Shown piece by piece: positions 49,730 through 62,800 of a stretch of 64,000 nt of DNA. Numbering within the stretch: the stretch's first letter is position 1; every line of letters starts with the position of its first letter. This stretch comes from Citrus sinensis (taxonomy: Eukaryota > Streptophyta > Magnoliopsida > Sapindales > Rutaceae), in the NCBI RefSeq assembly GCF_022201045.2, contig NC_068564.1, positions 31,215,001 to 31,279,000 on the forward strand. The letters are read 5' to 3'. The position numbers and the translations under genes were made by a program. The notes under the pieces are model-generated. The model was not told the DNA's origin and ran no database searches. It was given only the letters and a program-made list of their open reading frames with translations.

Positions 49730-50442
49730 ATACACGCAAAGTACAACTCTACTTATTTCTTCAGCATCAGAATCTCCAAACTGAAATCACCTGTTAACCT
49801 GAAACCATGGTTGTTTCAATGTTGGTAAGAATGTAAGCATAAAACTTAATATTAGACAGAATCTATACTTCACTTAAATTTTCCACATACCAAATTAACT
49901 TCTTATTTTGAGCTAGTACTTAAGAATATTACAACTAAGACCTATGTGCTATCTCAGAACCAAAACAAGAAATATCATTAAGACCAAACGCATAAGCTTT
50001 ATTTGTCATTATTATCAGATCAAGTTCAAATTAAATCCTTTCACCCAAAACTTAATTAACAACATAAGAGTCTGACAACAAAAGGATCTAAACTTTGAAA
50101 AAGAAAATCATAAAATTTACCAAAATAATCATATAAAGTCTTCTTCATACCACAAACACATACCAAAAATCAGAAACCCTTAAAAAAATAAATTTATTGA
50201 ATTCTTATTAACAGGGAAGAAACTAAACCCTAAAACAAAAACAAAAACAAAAAAATACAAGAACCAACAATAATGATAATCCAAAATTAGTTGTTTCTCC
50301 ACAGAGAAAATTTCTGCGAAAATTCACACCGGGCTTTAAAAACGAGAAACACTACAAAAAATAAAATGTAATTTTAAAATGAAAATTACAATAAAAGCCA
50401 AGCGACTGTGAAGTGGAATCATCAGAATTTGACAAAACGCAC
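49730..50442 (-). other. Probable 5'-UTR intron of the Raf-like kinase gene
   Basis: On the minus strand a donor gatcgag|gtgcgt lies at about 50442 and an acceptor gtatcag at about 49730, just before the kinase ATG. The segment between is AT-rich with no frame. The upstream exon would be about 50443-50700, the GC-richer leader. Inferred from splice motifs only. Confidence 0.5.
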
Positions 50443-50719
50443 CTCGATCAACAGAGCTCGAATTGGCGAGTTCGATTCCGCCACACGAGCTGAAGGATGA
50501 GATCGAATAGGGTCAATTTGAAGCTGCGAAGTGCAAACGACTAAAAGGAAGACCAAAAATGAACGAAATAACAGGGCAAATTGGGTCTCGAGTTTCCAGT
50601 CTTTGGACTCTTTGGTCTGGTCTCTGCTTACTTTTTCTTTCTCAGACAGAGTAAAGATTCTGGTGTGTTTGCTTACACCGCGTGTCTTTGTGCGAGTGAA
50701 GGCTTTGTCCACGCGGCGT

Positions 50720-53700
50720 GATGTGGGTGGACTTGATTTGGGAAGAAAGTTTGTAAATGTGAACGCTTTGATTTTGAGTTTAATTGTTTAACATCACAAA
50801 TCTCTATCCTTCAATATGATGGTTCCATATTTGGGATTTCATTTAATGAAAAACAATAAATATTTGGGATCACATTTAATGATAAACAATAAATGTATTT
50901 AACTTAAAATTTATAACTTCACATAACATTATGACCTCCCAAAAGAGCTCTCCATGTTGTTACTGATCATAAAATAAAATCATTGTTCTCTGTTACAAAA
51001 TATAAAATTTATATCCTAAATATTTAACCTAAAATTTATACGTTTTTGTTATTTTACAATATATACACAATTTTATATTAACAGTCTCAATTATTTCTCA
51101 AAAATACATCTTATGTATCGCCAGTCATTTATTACCATATGTTATTAGTTTTATAATTAATTTTGTTAGCCCATGATTAACATGTTAATTATTAATATCA
51201 TCATTAGACGACATATTAAATATTAGGGATATTATTATTTTACCACCAAAATTATTTTGACATATCATGTCAGTAACATAATTTACTGAAAAATGTATTT
51301 TACTATTAAACATTTACGTTGTTATTAATTTAACACATTTTCATTAAAAAAAAAGGCTAATGTTTAATAGAAAATTAGTTAAAAGTCGATTTTACCCTGA
51401 GGAGCATAAAAGACAATTTTACCCTTTAAAAAGAAAGAAACAATGAACAAAAGTAAAATCTAGAAAACAACTAAAAATTGTAATTAAGAAAAAATAATGA
51501 ATACTATGCAGAATTACGATAAATGACAAATAAAACAATTAATAAAAAATTTATATTTCAAAATTAATATTATAAATTATGAAGTTCGAGTATTAATCAC
51601 AATTAAAAATAATAACAATTTATAATAATAATAACAATTAATAAGATTTAGAAAACAACAAAAAATTCTAATTGATAAAAATAATAAATAATATGCAGAA
51701 TTACGACAAACAACCAAAAAAATAAAAAAATTATTCTTCAAAATTAATATTATAATCCATGAAATTTAAGTATTAATCACAACTAAAAACAATAACAATT
51801 TAATTAAAGAAAAAAAATTAATGAGAGAGTGGCCGATTTTATGGTTATCAATTTCCTAATTCTCTAATTATTTCCCTTAAAAAATTTTTACTTTGTATTA
51901 TTGTTTATTTTACACTTATAATGCAGCGTTTTGCCTTCAATAGAAAATGTCTTTAATGGTCTTATGATATCAACAAAATATCAACAAATTTTTAATATTT
52001 TTAACAGAAAGGTGGTAAATTGATAATGGCGCAAACGTTCAGTAGTAAAATGTATTTTTCGATAAACCGTGGTACTGACATGATATATCAAAATAACTTT
52101 GGCGGTAAAATAATAATATCCCTAAATATTACACTAATGGAGATATAAGTAGTATCTCAATTTTGTATGCGCAAAATGTTACTCATTTTTTATTTTAATG
52201 AGACAACTCTGTTGGTTTGGTTTCTAAGTGAAAAAATAAAGAGTCGTTCGAAAATACTTTTAGCCAAGTTAAAAGAGCTGGGATACACTCCCCGAATAAT
52301 GTAATAATTAAAAAAAAAAAGAGTTAAAAAATTATATGAGTATACTAAGATTTTAGTTAAACTTTGTGTCGACCATGTCTCTTTGACCGTGCTGTTAGGA
52401 CTAGAGGCTAGTATATTCAAAATTTCAATCAACATTTCATTTTGTTTGCTCAAATTCATTTATTTATAAAAACGAAGAAAACTCATTTGAAGAAAAGGGT
52501 ACACATAAAATAATCTTTGGTTTCATTTGGAATTATAGTTAAAATAGCATAATATTAATACACTTATTTTCTATGCCAAAATGATAATAATATTGTCTCA
52601 ATTATATGGAAAAAAAGAAGAGAGCTAAGAATGTGATTTATGTTTAAAATCTTTAAAAAGATGCCATTCATGCTTTTTCATACTATCCAAATTGAGCTAT
52701 TAATGAATTGAAAATTGATTAATGTTTCAAGGAAATAAATAGAAGAAACTGAAAATAATTTTAAGTTCATTGTGGTCATCGTTTTGGAAAAAATTAAGAT
52801 TACAAATGTATATTTCAAAAGCTATTTTTTAAAATAAAGTATTTACCGCAACATTAAACCAACATTTTAACTTTTAAACATTCCGCGAACAACAGTTGAA
52901 AACAAAAAAAATAAAGTAGTTTTATTTTCTTCAATAATCCATTATTAAAAAAATTAATATAATTTTTTTATTTTACCATTTTTTTTTGTCAACAAGAAGT
53001 TTGATTTTCTCAAATGCGAGGCTTGCAACAGGTTCTCTTGCTGTTGTCTCCGAAGTATCAAATTTAATCAATTCTTGGCATTTCGTTTCTCAAATACATT
53101 GTTCTCTCAACCAACCTTCATCTCTCATTTATTCATTTCAACACCGACATTTTTATTCAAAGATCTCATATTTTTTAACACAAAATTTGAGGTAAACCAT
53201 AAAGGTTATATTTACAAAGATTTGTATAAATAGATCTTCAACATAATATTCCTTCATATTTGATTTATTTGTTGTTGTTGGATGTTGGTTATGCTTTGCA
53301 TTATTTGTTTTTTTCAACGACTTTCATCTTTTAATTATTTGATTTTTTTTCAATATTTGATAAAAAAAAATAATGATATAAACACATAGTACATTATGAA
53401 TGATAAGTCAATCAATTTAACGTATCAAAGAATTATAAATTTAAATTCGAAATATCGTGTGATTTCATATTTTTATGTCAATTGAAACTAAATTTTTTTC
53501 CTACTAAAGCTAATAAATGAGTACATAAGTTTATTATTAAAAAAAAAAATTCCTACTAATAGAGGGTCGTTATTTCAAATTCAGGGGAGGTAAGAATTAT
53601 TGACTTAACATTGGTAAAATTTAGAATTTAAGAAAATCTTGTGGATGCTAAAGATAATTCCCTTCTCCTTCTTTTATTTTTATTTTTTGGTTTTAATTTT

Positions 53701-53790
53701 ATTTATTAAAAAAAAAAACTGACAGTAACGGCATAAGAACTTCCTCAAAAACTTGGCTAGGCAATTCATTTTCTCAAAAATAGTTGGTCT
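50720..53790. other. Divergent spacer between the kinase and TASH3 genes
   Basis: About 3 kb of very AT-rich sequence containing both promoters and the inverted-repeat element at 51225-52123. The frames at 52190-52459 and 52986-53195 have no recognisable content. No RNA gene is seen. Confidence 0.5.
51225..52123. mobile_element. 899-bp element with >100-bp terminal inverted repeats (MULE-like, non-autonomous)
   Basis: The left end agggatattattattttacc and the reverse complement of the right end are the same sequence; the arms stay alignable for over 100 bp (..ccaaaattattttgacatatcatgtcagta.. against ..ccaaagttattttgatatatcatgtcagta..). The flank aaatatt (51218-51224) recurs at 52124-52130. 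The interior contains a roughly 150-bp AT-rich tandem duplication (aaaattaatattataa..agtattaatcacaa) and no transposase. Confidence 0.8.
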
Positions 53791-53791
53791 C

Positions 53792-53822
53792 TCAAATCAA
53801 ATCAAATCAAATCAAATCAATC
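53792..53822 (+). repeat. (TCAAA)n microsatellite in the TASH3 leader
   Basis: Five to six TCAAA units lie about 20-50 bases before the TASH3 start codon, so they are probably transcribed in the 5' UTR. Such arrays vary easily between individuals. Confidence 0.75.
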
Positions 53823-53841
53823 CACCAACCAGCCATAAATC

Positions 53842-56800
53842 ATGGCGGTAATTATAATTATTTCCTCAACTGCTACTCTCGTAGATCCCATCGACTTTAC
53901 TCAATTTCAGTCTTATCGTTGTAATTGCTATTACTTGATTACAGGATTCGTCGGGGACGACGTTAATGGATCTGATATCGGCGGACCCGTCCACTACATC
54001 ATCAGCTGCGACGGCGTCTTCTGGATCAGCGACGGCGGCGGCACCGTCTTCAGCTGCTGCTCCGCCCGCGATGGCATCGCCGCCGACGATGAGTGGAGGA
54101 GTTTCATCCAGGAGCACATTGGGAGAAAAGAAGTCCAAGAGAGCAGCGCTTATGCAGATCCAGAGCGACACCGTTTCTGCTGCCAAGGCCGTTTTGAATC
54201 CTGTTCGTGGCAGTTACATGCAACAGAAGCAAAAGCAGAATAAAAAGGTGTCTAATCGTTCACACATTTCTTTTTTTCTTTTTATTAATTGCTAAATATT
54301 AATTATTTTTTATATTTATTACAGCCAGTTTCATATGCACAACTAGCCAGGAGCATTCATGAACTAGCTGCTACTTCTGATCAGGTAAGCATTTTTAATT
54401 TATTGCATTTTAAAGTTGATTTACGTGTGAGTGTGTCATGTTTGTGTTTTTAAATGCAAATTTTGAATATATGAACAGAAAAACTCACAGAAGCAATTAG
54501 TACACCATGTGTTTCCAAAGCTGGCCGTGTACAATTCCGTTGATCCTTCCTTGGCACCATCTCTTCTCATGGTATGATTCCACTTCTATTACTTAATTTT
54601 TCTCCCATCCAGGGACTTAGATTGAGGCTCTGTTTGAAATTGAGTTATTATAAGTGTTATTGAGATGCCACATGTGAGGTCACATGCTACTTTACCAAAA
54701 CATTTTACCGGCTGTGCAGTTGCAAACATTGCCTCATCAACGGTGACTGATGTCATTTTTTAATGAATTCTACAGCTTGATCAGCAGTGTGAAGATAGGA
54801 ATGTATTACGCTATGTCTATTACTACTTGGCAAGAATTTTATCAGATACTGGTTCACAAGGCTTAAGTCCTGGTGGTGGGATCCCCACTCCAAACTGGGA
54901 TGCTCTTGCTGACATTGATGCCATTGGAGGGGTGACAAGAGCTGATGTTGTGCCGCGAATATTAAATCAGCTTACAACAGAAGCTTTGAATGAGGATGTT
55001 GAATGTAATGTGGTTCCTTAAATTTACATGAGCAATTCTAATTTTATTACACTCTTCTATGTTAGATACTGACATTCAAATATCAGGATGTGTCATGCGT
55101 CTTAGCATTTGTTGGAGTAGTCTTAGAGCCAGACTGCTTTGTCTATTAGGTTCATAAAAAACAATCAAACTATAATTTATTTTTTGGAAATATGTGCTGC
55201 AGAGTGTTACTGGTATTTTTAAATTTTAACTGTTAGAAACTGATGGTCTTATCGCTTGATAATGCCATCTTTATAAGCTATGCATCCAAAATAATAAATG
55301 ATGGTAAAATGGTTGATTGGTTTCTGTAACTATACCACGTCTTTAATTTTCATAAATTAAATCGTCATTTAGTGGGGATTAGACAGTTGAAAACATAGTC
55401 AAAGCTGTCATAACATATTATCTTTTATTCATAGTCGTCATCACATATTCATCTTTTAATGAAAGGGCTATCACATTTTATCTTTTAGTTAAAGTTGTCA
55501 TCAAATATTATCTTCTGGAATTTTATTAGGATATATCTGCCTTTTTCTTGCAATACATCTTAATTGATGCACAAATATGTCATCAATGATTTAATGTAAT
55601 GGTTACAACATTGCATTGCTGGTATGACTTTATATTTGAAATTGCTCTGTTGATTTTTCACAAGCAGAGCTTTTTGACATAGATTGGGACAGTTTTTTAT
55701 TTTGTTTGTCTGTTAATTTTTGAAGTTCATGCAAGGAGACTGCAAGCTTTAAAGGCTCTTACATATGCCCCTCCAAGCAGCACTGATATTTTATCCAAAT
55801 TGTATGAAATTGTGTTCGGCATTCTTGATAAGGTTTGTGCTTCTTTCTATCGTTTCATTAATGACTTGAGAATTTTTTACTGTTTCCATAGCGCCCTTGC
55901 TTATCAAAAATGATGTTTGGACTAAAGAAAGATTGTTTTTATTAGTTTGCTAAGTAGCATAAGACAAATTCCATCTTCTTATACTTCTTTTAGTTCCTTT
56001 TATTTTTTTATTTTTTTATTTTTCCAGTTGGCATATGATGCATTTGAGAATTGGTAAAACAAAAGCTCACCCATTTTAACTCTAACGTCAAAAAAACATT
56101 ATTTTGCTTGTTGTTTGGCCTTATGACATTGATGCAGGATCTTCATGTTTAACCACTGTAATTTATAAGAATCTTTGTTCATAGGATTTAGTTTGTAACT
56201 TAGTAGGTTTTGGGCTGTGCGAGTTTTGGAATAACTTTAGGATTTATAAGAGATCTTTTACAGAAATTGAAATTGAAGGTTGTTCCACCTATCAGCAGGT
56301 AGAGGTTGGATTTTTTTGGCTAAGAAACAAAAGATTATACAAAGAACTATATGAGATATGTACAAGGATTGGTGGGACTACAAATCCAAAAAAATAAGGA
56401 CGAGAAGTCCCATTCCAAACAAAACACTCACAAAACTACAAAAAACAAAAATAGCCCAAAACCCAAAAACAACGCAGCTCAGTAAGAATACATCCCCTCT
56501 TAAGATACAGAGGCTTCCCAATTAAGCGGGTAGAGGTTGGATTATGTATATTTGTTCTCAAATAACCATCAAAAGTTGTCGATATTTTGTGCCAAAACCA
56601 AGTAAAACAAATGAATTGATATTTCCGTAAGAACTGACTTTAACCGTCAATTTTGATACATGCAAAGCCTAAATGAGATTATTGCGGCACACCATAGATC
56701 CATTTATGCTAAATTTAGTCTCCTCTTCTTTTTGCCACTTAATCAGTAGGCTTTCTCGAATATATGAAGATACTATCAGGAACAAATTATCAGTTTTGGC

Positions 56801-59800
56801 TTCATTGTCTGTTCTATTAATGGAATGGTCACTTTATTAATTTTTATCAATAAGCTTTCTCATAACTTTTTTTGCCTTTGGTAATTTATTTGTTTTATGA
56901 AATAAAACTGATCACTTGTTCATTAAATTAGATGAAGTGCTGCTAAGGTTAGGAGTTTTTTGCCTAAAAACCAAGCCAGTTAGTTTTGCCAGATTTTATA
57001 TCATATCTCAAAGGGATTCCACTTTAGCCTTTGTAAAAGAATTTTTTTATTATTATTATTTTTAAAAAAATTTCAGTCTCTGAGGCAAGGCCCTAAAATT
57101 AACCTTTCAGCAGTATTTCTGGGCCTAGTATAGTTTCTCAAACAAAATCTCTATTTTACTTATAGTAGCTAGTTTAGATGATGATATTGTTTGTATTTTA
57201 TGCTTTTGTCTTGTTATGTTAATAGAAAGTATTAATGTGGTTTTGTTCATTTTACAATTGACGGTATATCCTTCCTTAAAAGAAGATGTAGCTTTATAAC
57301 ATATTGTTCTCAGCTCAATTTCAGTGTCTTGTCTTGTTTTGTTACAATTTTCTTGTCAACAATGCTTAATAATTTTGAATTGGCTTTTAGGTTGGGGATG
57401 GCCCCCATAAACGTAAGAAGGGCGTGTTTGGGACAAAAGGTGGTGATAAAGAGGTAAGCTTACGAACGTACACAGGATACTCATAGCATCTTAGTCGAAT
57501 AAAACTACATCTTAATCAAATAAAACTATTATTCCACATATCAGTTTCTTGCCATATTTTTACTTGATGAAATTGTTTATTTCCATGAATATCAGACTTT
57601 TGGCCTGCTGATTCTTTCTTTTATAAAAAAAATGCCAGTCAGTTTGTTAATATATGGGAATAAAATGGTCGTTTATTGTTTATTCTTGCCAGAATTTTCA
57701 CTTTTGGGTGGAAAACTAATACTCACGCTACAATCTCAGGCTTTCTGATGATTCCTCATGTTATTAAAAAAAAAAACCACTATTGTTTTTATAGTTAATA
57801 TAAAATATTTGTGTTGTCTGAACAGACTTGATGTGCACATTTGCACTTCAGTTCTGATTTGACTAGTTAATTTAAAAGCGAAATAGTTCATATAAGTAAC
57901 CCACTTAATGCCTTTTTCCTTGTTATTATTGGGGTACAAACTATTTAATTCTGACTTAGTTTGGATATTAATTGTTAATTGCTAGTCTATCATTCGGAGT
58001 AACTTGCAATATGCGGCGTTAAGTGCATTAAGGAGACTTCCTCTGGATCCAGGAAACCCGGCATTTTTGCATCGTGCTGTGCAGGGGTTAGTTTGTTTCT
58101 ACTTTTGTCTTCACATTTATAGATAAATTTTTGTTATATTAGTGCTTAATCTTTGTTAATTTCGGTATACTACTTCCATTTAAGTAGTATTTGTGTGTGT
58201 AATGACAAAAAGACATATACATGCTCAAGCGTGCACACTCACACACAGACGCAAAGCAAGAAGGGACTATCAACTGTGCATCCTATACTCAGATGAATAC
58301 CTTAGAAAACTGTGCAAATATTTTGGGTAATTTTTTTTTTTCAATCCTTTTCCAAGTTGAGCTTGTTTTGCACTGCAGGGTTTCATTTGCTGATCCTGTG
58401 GCTGTGAGGCATGCTTTGGAAATTCTCTCCGAGTTGGCTGCCAAGGATCCTTATTCTGTTGCTATGGCATTAGGTGACATGATTATTTTTAAATTCTTTC
58501 ACATTGCCATGGTGTTTACTGTCTTAGACTGTACATGTTCTCTTATTGTCATTTAACTGGTATATGTTTAATGCTTTACCTTTATTTTTGCAGGAAAGCT
58601 TGTTCTCCCTGGAGGTATTCTACCAAATATTTGTTGCCTGCAGTACTTTTCGTGTAGCTATAGCAAGTAAAAGTGATTGAAATTATGTGTGTATATATAT
58701 ATATTGTTTTGATTACATCAAGTTTCCACACACTTTACATGCATGCATATATACGTGCATAAATGCATGCATAAATTAGTGCGCAGATGCCTACATACCA
58801 CACATGCGGGCATGTTTGCGTACCTAGATAACATAGAATATGCATGCATACATACTAAGTACTTGAAAGGAAAAAGTATTTTGTTCTTCCAAGGTAAATT
58901 TTAGATTTCCTCTTTTCTTTTCATCAGAGCCCCATTATTTTATGTAGTGAATACTTATGTTAACCTGAGCATTTCAACTCTTTAGTCTAGATTTATGCAA
59001 TTTTTGTGCACATCTAATCCAGTGACATATTGTAAAAGGACTTCTCGTGCAGAATTTTTTTTTCCCTTCTTCTTGGAAGAGACTTCTGCCTTGATTTCAA
59101 CTTTTGTGGTCCGTAAGAATGGCAGAATTTGTGTTTAGGTTTATTTTCTTGTGAAGCTCTTGGCTTCTTTAATTTTTCTTCTAATATGGTGGGAAGTTAG
59201 TCTGCATTTATAAATATGCTTTACTTTTTTTCATCTTACTGCAATTTTGGTGACTTCGTTGATTTTTTTAATTATTATTATATGAATCAGGGGCTTTGCA
59301 GGATGTGCTTCACTTGCATGATGTGCTTGCCAGAGTTTCACTGGCCAGGTTGTGCCATACAATTGCTAGAGCTCGGGCACTTGATGGTAAATCTGTTTGA
59401 AATTTTATTTGCACTATTAGGGCTTGTGTTTCCTTGAATATATGATGTCACTGGTTTCTTGAAATCTGGGGCAGAGAGGCCTGACATAACATCTCAATTC
59501 ACCTCAATACTCTATCAACTTCTGCTGGATCCCAGTGAAAGAGTATGTTTTGAGGCAATCTTATGTGTGTTGGGAAGAACTGATACCACAGAGAGGTGTG
59601 TCTTTAGTCCTATATATTTCTCTTTTTCTTTCATTTAAGTTTTTCGCTTTCACCATTCTTTCAAGGGGTTAAACTGAAAAATATTGCAGGATTTATAAAT
59701 TTTTTAACAATAATAATTAGGGTTCTGGGATTTGATTTAGGAGATAATATTTTAGATTGCAGTTTTATGCTTGCTTGTATGCACACACACACACACCCCT

Positions 59801-62800
59801 ACCTCTGTGCATTGTATTGATGGACTGGTGGAATTTGAAATCTGTGATGAGTAATGACCAGTCCCATATTTTCACCCAAATTATTGCTCTATTTTTCTAC
59901 ACTGTTACATCAATGCACTTTCATTGTTGATATTAAATCCAGCATGTGTAATTAATGCACGTGTAAGATAAAATGCAGATGCTTCCATTGGTGTAAAACA
60001 TGTGTAAGAAATTGTTGAAAAGATGAGAGCTCTAAAACTAATACAATATACATGTAGCTGCTTCAGGTTGCAATTTTCTTCTGAACCTAATTTCTATTCT
60101 GTCCCCTCTCTTCTCTCTCCTCCCTTTCTCATTTTGTCTAATACACCATGGTTGTAATTTATAGGCTTATAGTTATTTCATTTACCCTCCCTTCATCCTT
60201 AATTTCCAGAATGCAGTTATCCGTACATTTATGTGCTGTAGGACGGAAGAGCGGGCTGCTGGATGGTATCGTTTGACAAGGGAAATTCTCAAGGTGCCAG
60301 ATACACCATCTGTATCATCTTCCAAAGATAAATCTCTAAAGACAAGGCGCCCACAGCCTCTCATTAAACTCGTAATGCGAAGGTTGATCACATTCCTTCC
60401 TTTGTTCCTGTTTTCTGAAGCTGGAGATTGTATTTATCTATATTAACATGGTTAGACATGGTGGATTTCATGGTGGAAGAATGCTTGAATCGTGCTATGG
60501 CTAGTGGGCCAGTGACTATGCTGTTCATATTTTGAGTTCTTTTCATAATTTTTGTTTTCCTTTTTTTTTTCAGGTTGGAGAGTTCTTTTCGTAGTTTTTC
60601 TAGGCCAGTCCTTCACGCAGCTGCTAGAGTTGTACAAGAAATGGGAAAAAGCCGAGCTGCTGCATTTTCTGTAGGCTTACAGGATATTGATGAAGGAGTC
60701 CAGCTTACTACATATTCTGAGGATTCACTCGATTCAGACATTAATGAAACCGCACACTCTGAAGGTATTTTTTTGGTCTTTTATCAATTATTTTTTCCTC
60801 TAACTTGTGTTGTTCTATGTATTAGACCCGATTTTGTACGTGATATTCATGAGGATTCTTATTCATCGTAAATCTAATGATTTCTTTTCAAGAAATTGTA
60901 AATGATTGTATAGTTTTCTTTAATTGCTTCAACCGTGGTTTATAATTTTACACAGGAAGCTTGTTACTCATTACCCCATCTTCCATGTTTGAAGTATTAT
61001 TTTATACTGTAGTTTAATTACATAAATAGAAAAGGTCATTTACTCCATATATTTCTTGTGACACTATTTTCAACGTACTAAGAAGGCTTACTACTTGCAT
61101 ATATGTCAAATAATTCCGGATTTTAGATGTTGCAATAATTTTTAGTATTTCTGGTATTTGCGTTGCTAATTTATGAAATATAATGGATTTTTTCTTCCTT
61201 TTTTGGGCAAACAATTGTACTTGATTTTGGGATTTCTTCCATGACATCTTGAATTTGTAAAAGTCTATATGACTAAGAGTTTGATACTTTTAGTTCTTCA
61301 CGTGGACAGATTTGGTAACTAATAGAATAAAGCAAATATTTCTTCAAGTGAATGGTTTTTCTACTTCCGTGCATTTTGCTGTCAAGTGGTTACATAACCA
61401 GGTTGCGGATTTGGCTTCTCTGGCCCAACATCTGGTACTGCAGGCACTGTGTGTTTGGTTGTATGATTATCTTTTGTAAATGGAATTTGTTTCTCTTATC
61501 ATCAGAAAGAAAAATAGGAATTCCATATTTACTGCATACCGAGCTATTTTGTTGGATTCCGTGATGGGTCTTTTCTTCATGTGTGGTCCAACTTAAAGCA
61601 CGCAGACGCCCATGCCCAATAGACACTTGTAGGCAGTCATATAAGATGCCCTCTTTTTGCAGTCCAAAATTTTCAAGTTTATTTTGTTTAGATAATCTTA
61701 TGTTTGATGGGTGCTTGATAACATGTGGAGGTGTAAATTATTCTCATTAGTCATTTGTAGCTAGATGTATATTTGAAAGAATGAATTTTCTACATGGTGG
61801 ATCATTTTTAATTTGTCTTTGATTTTTTTCTGTCTTTCAAGTAGGTATGCGGAGAACCTCCTCTATATCTAATGGAACTGGTAGCAAGGACACCATTGCA
61901 GGTTTGTTAGCTTCACTGATGGAGGTGGTGCGAACAACGGTAGCATGTGAGTGTGTTTATGTTCGAGCTATGGTGATCAAGGCATTGATTTGGATGCAAA
62001 GTCCGTTTGAATCATTTGATGAGCTAGGATCTATTATTGCATCAGAGCTTTCTGATCCAGCTTGGCCAGCAGCACTATTGAATGATATTTTGCTCACTTT
62101 GCATGCTCGGTTCAAAGTAAGTAATGGATATTAAGTCGTATGTACTGTCCATCTAGCTCAGCACCTTCTTTTCCTTTTGCCTTTTCTATTTTGCCTTTTT
62201 AATGGTACAGTTTTTATTTTTTTTACTTTTACTGTTCTGAAGTTGGTTACTGGTCTTCTAGCTAAACATGATATGAGACAATAATATATAGGCCTTAACT
62301 AGTGAATGCTGGTTCTGATGTATTAATTCCTGACATCAGGTTTAGTGACGCTCTACATGATTGGTATGAGACAAATTTTGATCAAAATGACAATAGAATC
62401 AACAATCCTGACTTTCTTAATTTCTTGCCTAATGTTCCATTAATATAAATGAACTTTAGTTTTTGATAGGAATAAAAGTAATCTGTGCAAGCTTTTGAAA
62501 GGATATTTAACCCCATACTTTGCTGCTAGATTAAGACAATTTACTCATATTTTATTGTCATTTGGTTTGTCAGGCAACTCCAGATATGGCTGTCACTCTT
62601 CTTGAAATTGCAAGGATCTTTGCAACCAAAGTTCCTGGGAAGATTGATGCTGATGTATTACAACTACTGTGGAAAGTATGTTTTAATTTGATCATCAATT
62701 CTAATAGTAGTTTCCATTGCTTTGAAATTTAATATTGTACTTCTGTTAATAACTTTTGTTCTTCCGCTTATTGATCTTCCGCAAGCATCTTTTATTATCA

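Noticed and set aside
53842-54243. 133-codon open frame taken as a separate gene or uORF
   Set aside because: A GT-AG intron (53848-53944) puts its ATG in frame with TASH3, and the rest of the frame is the main coding exon read in another frame.
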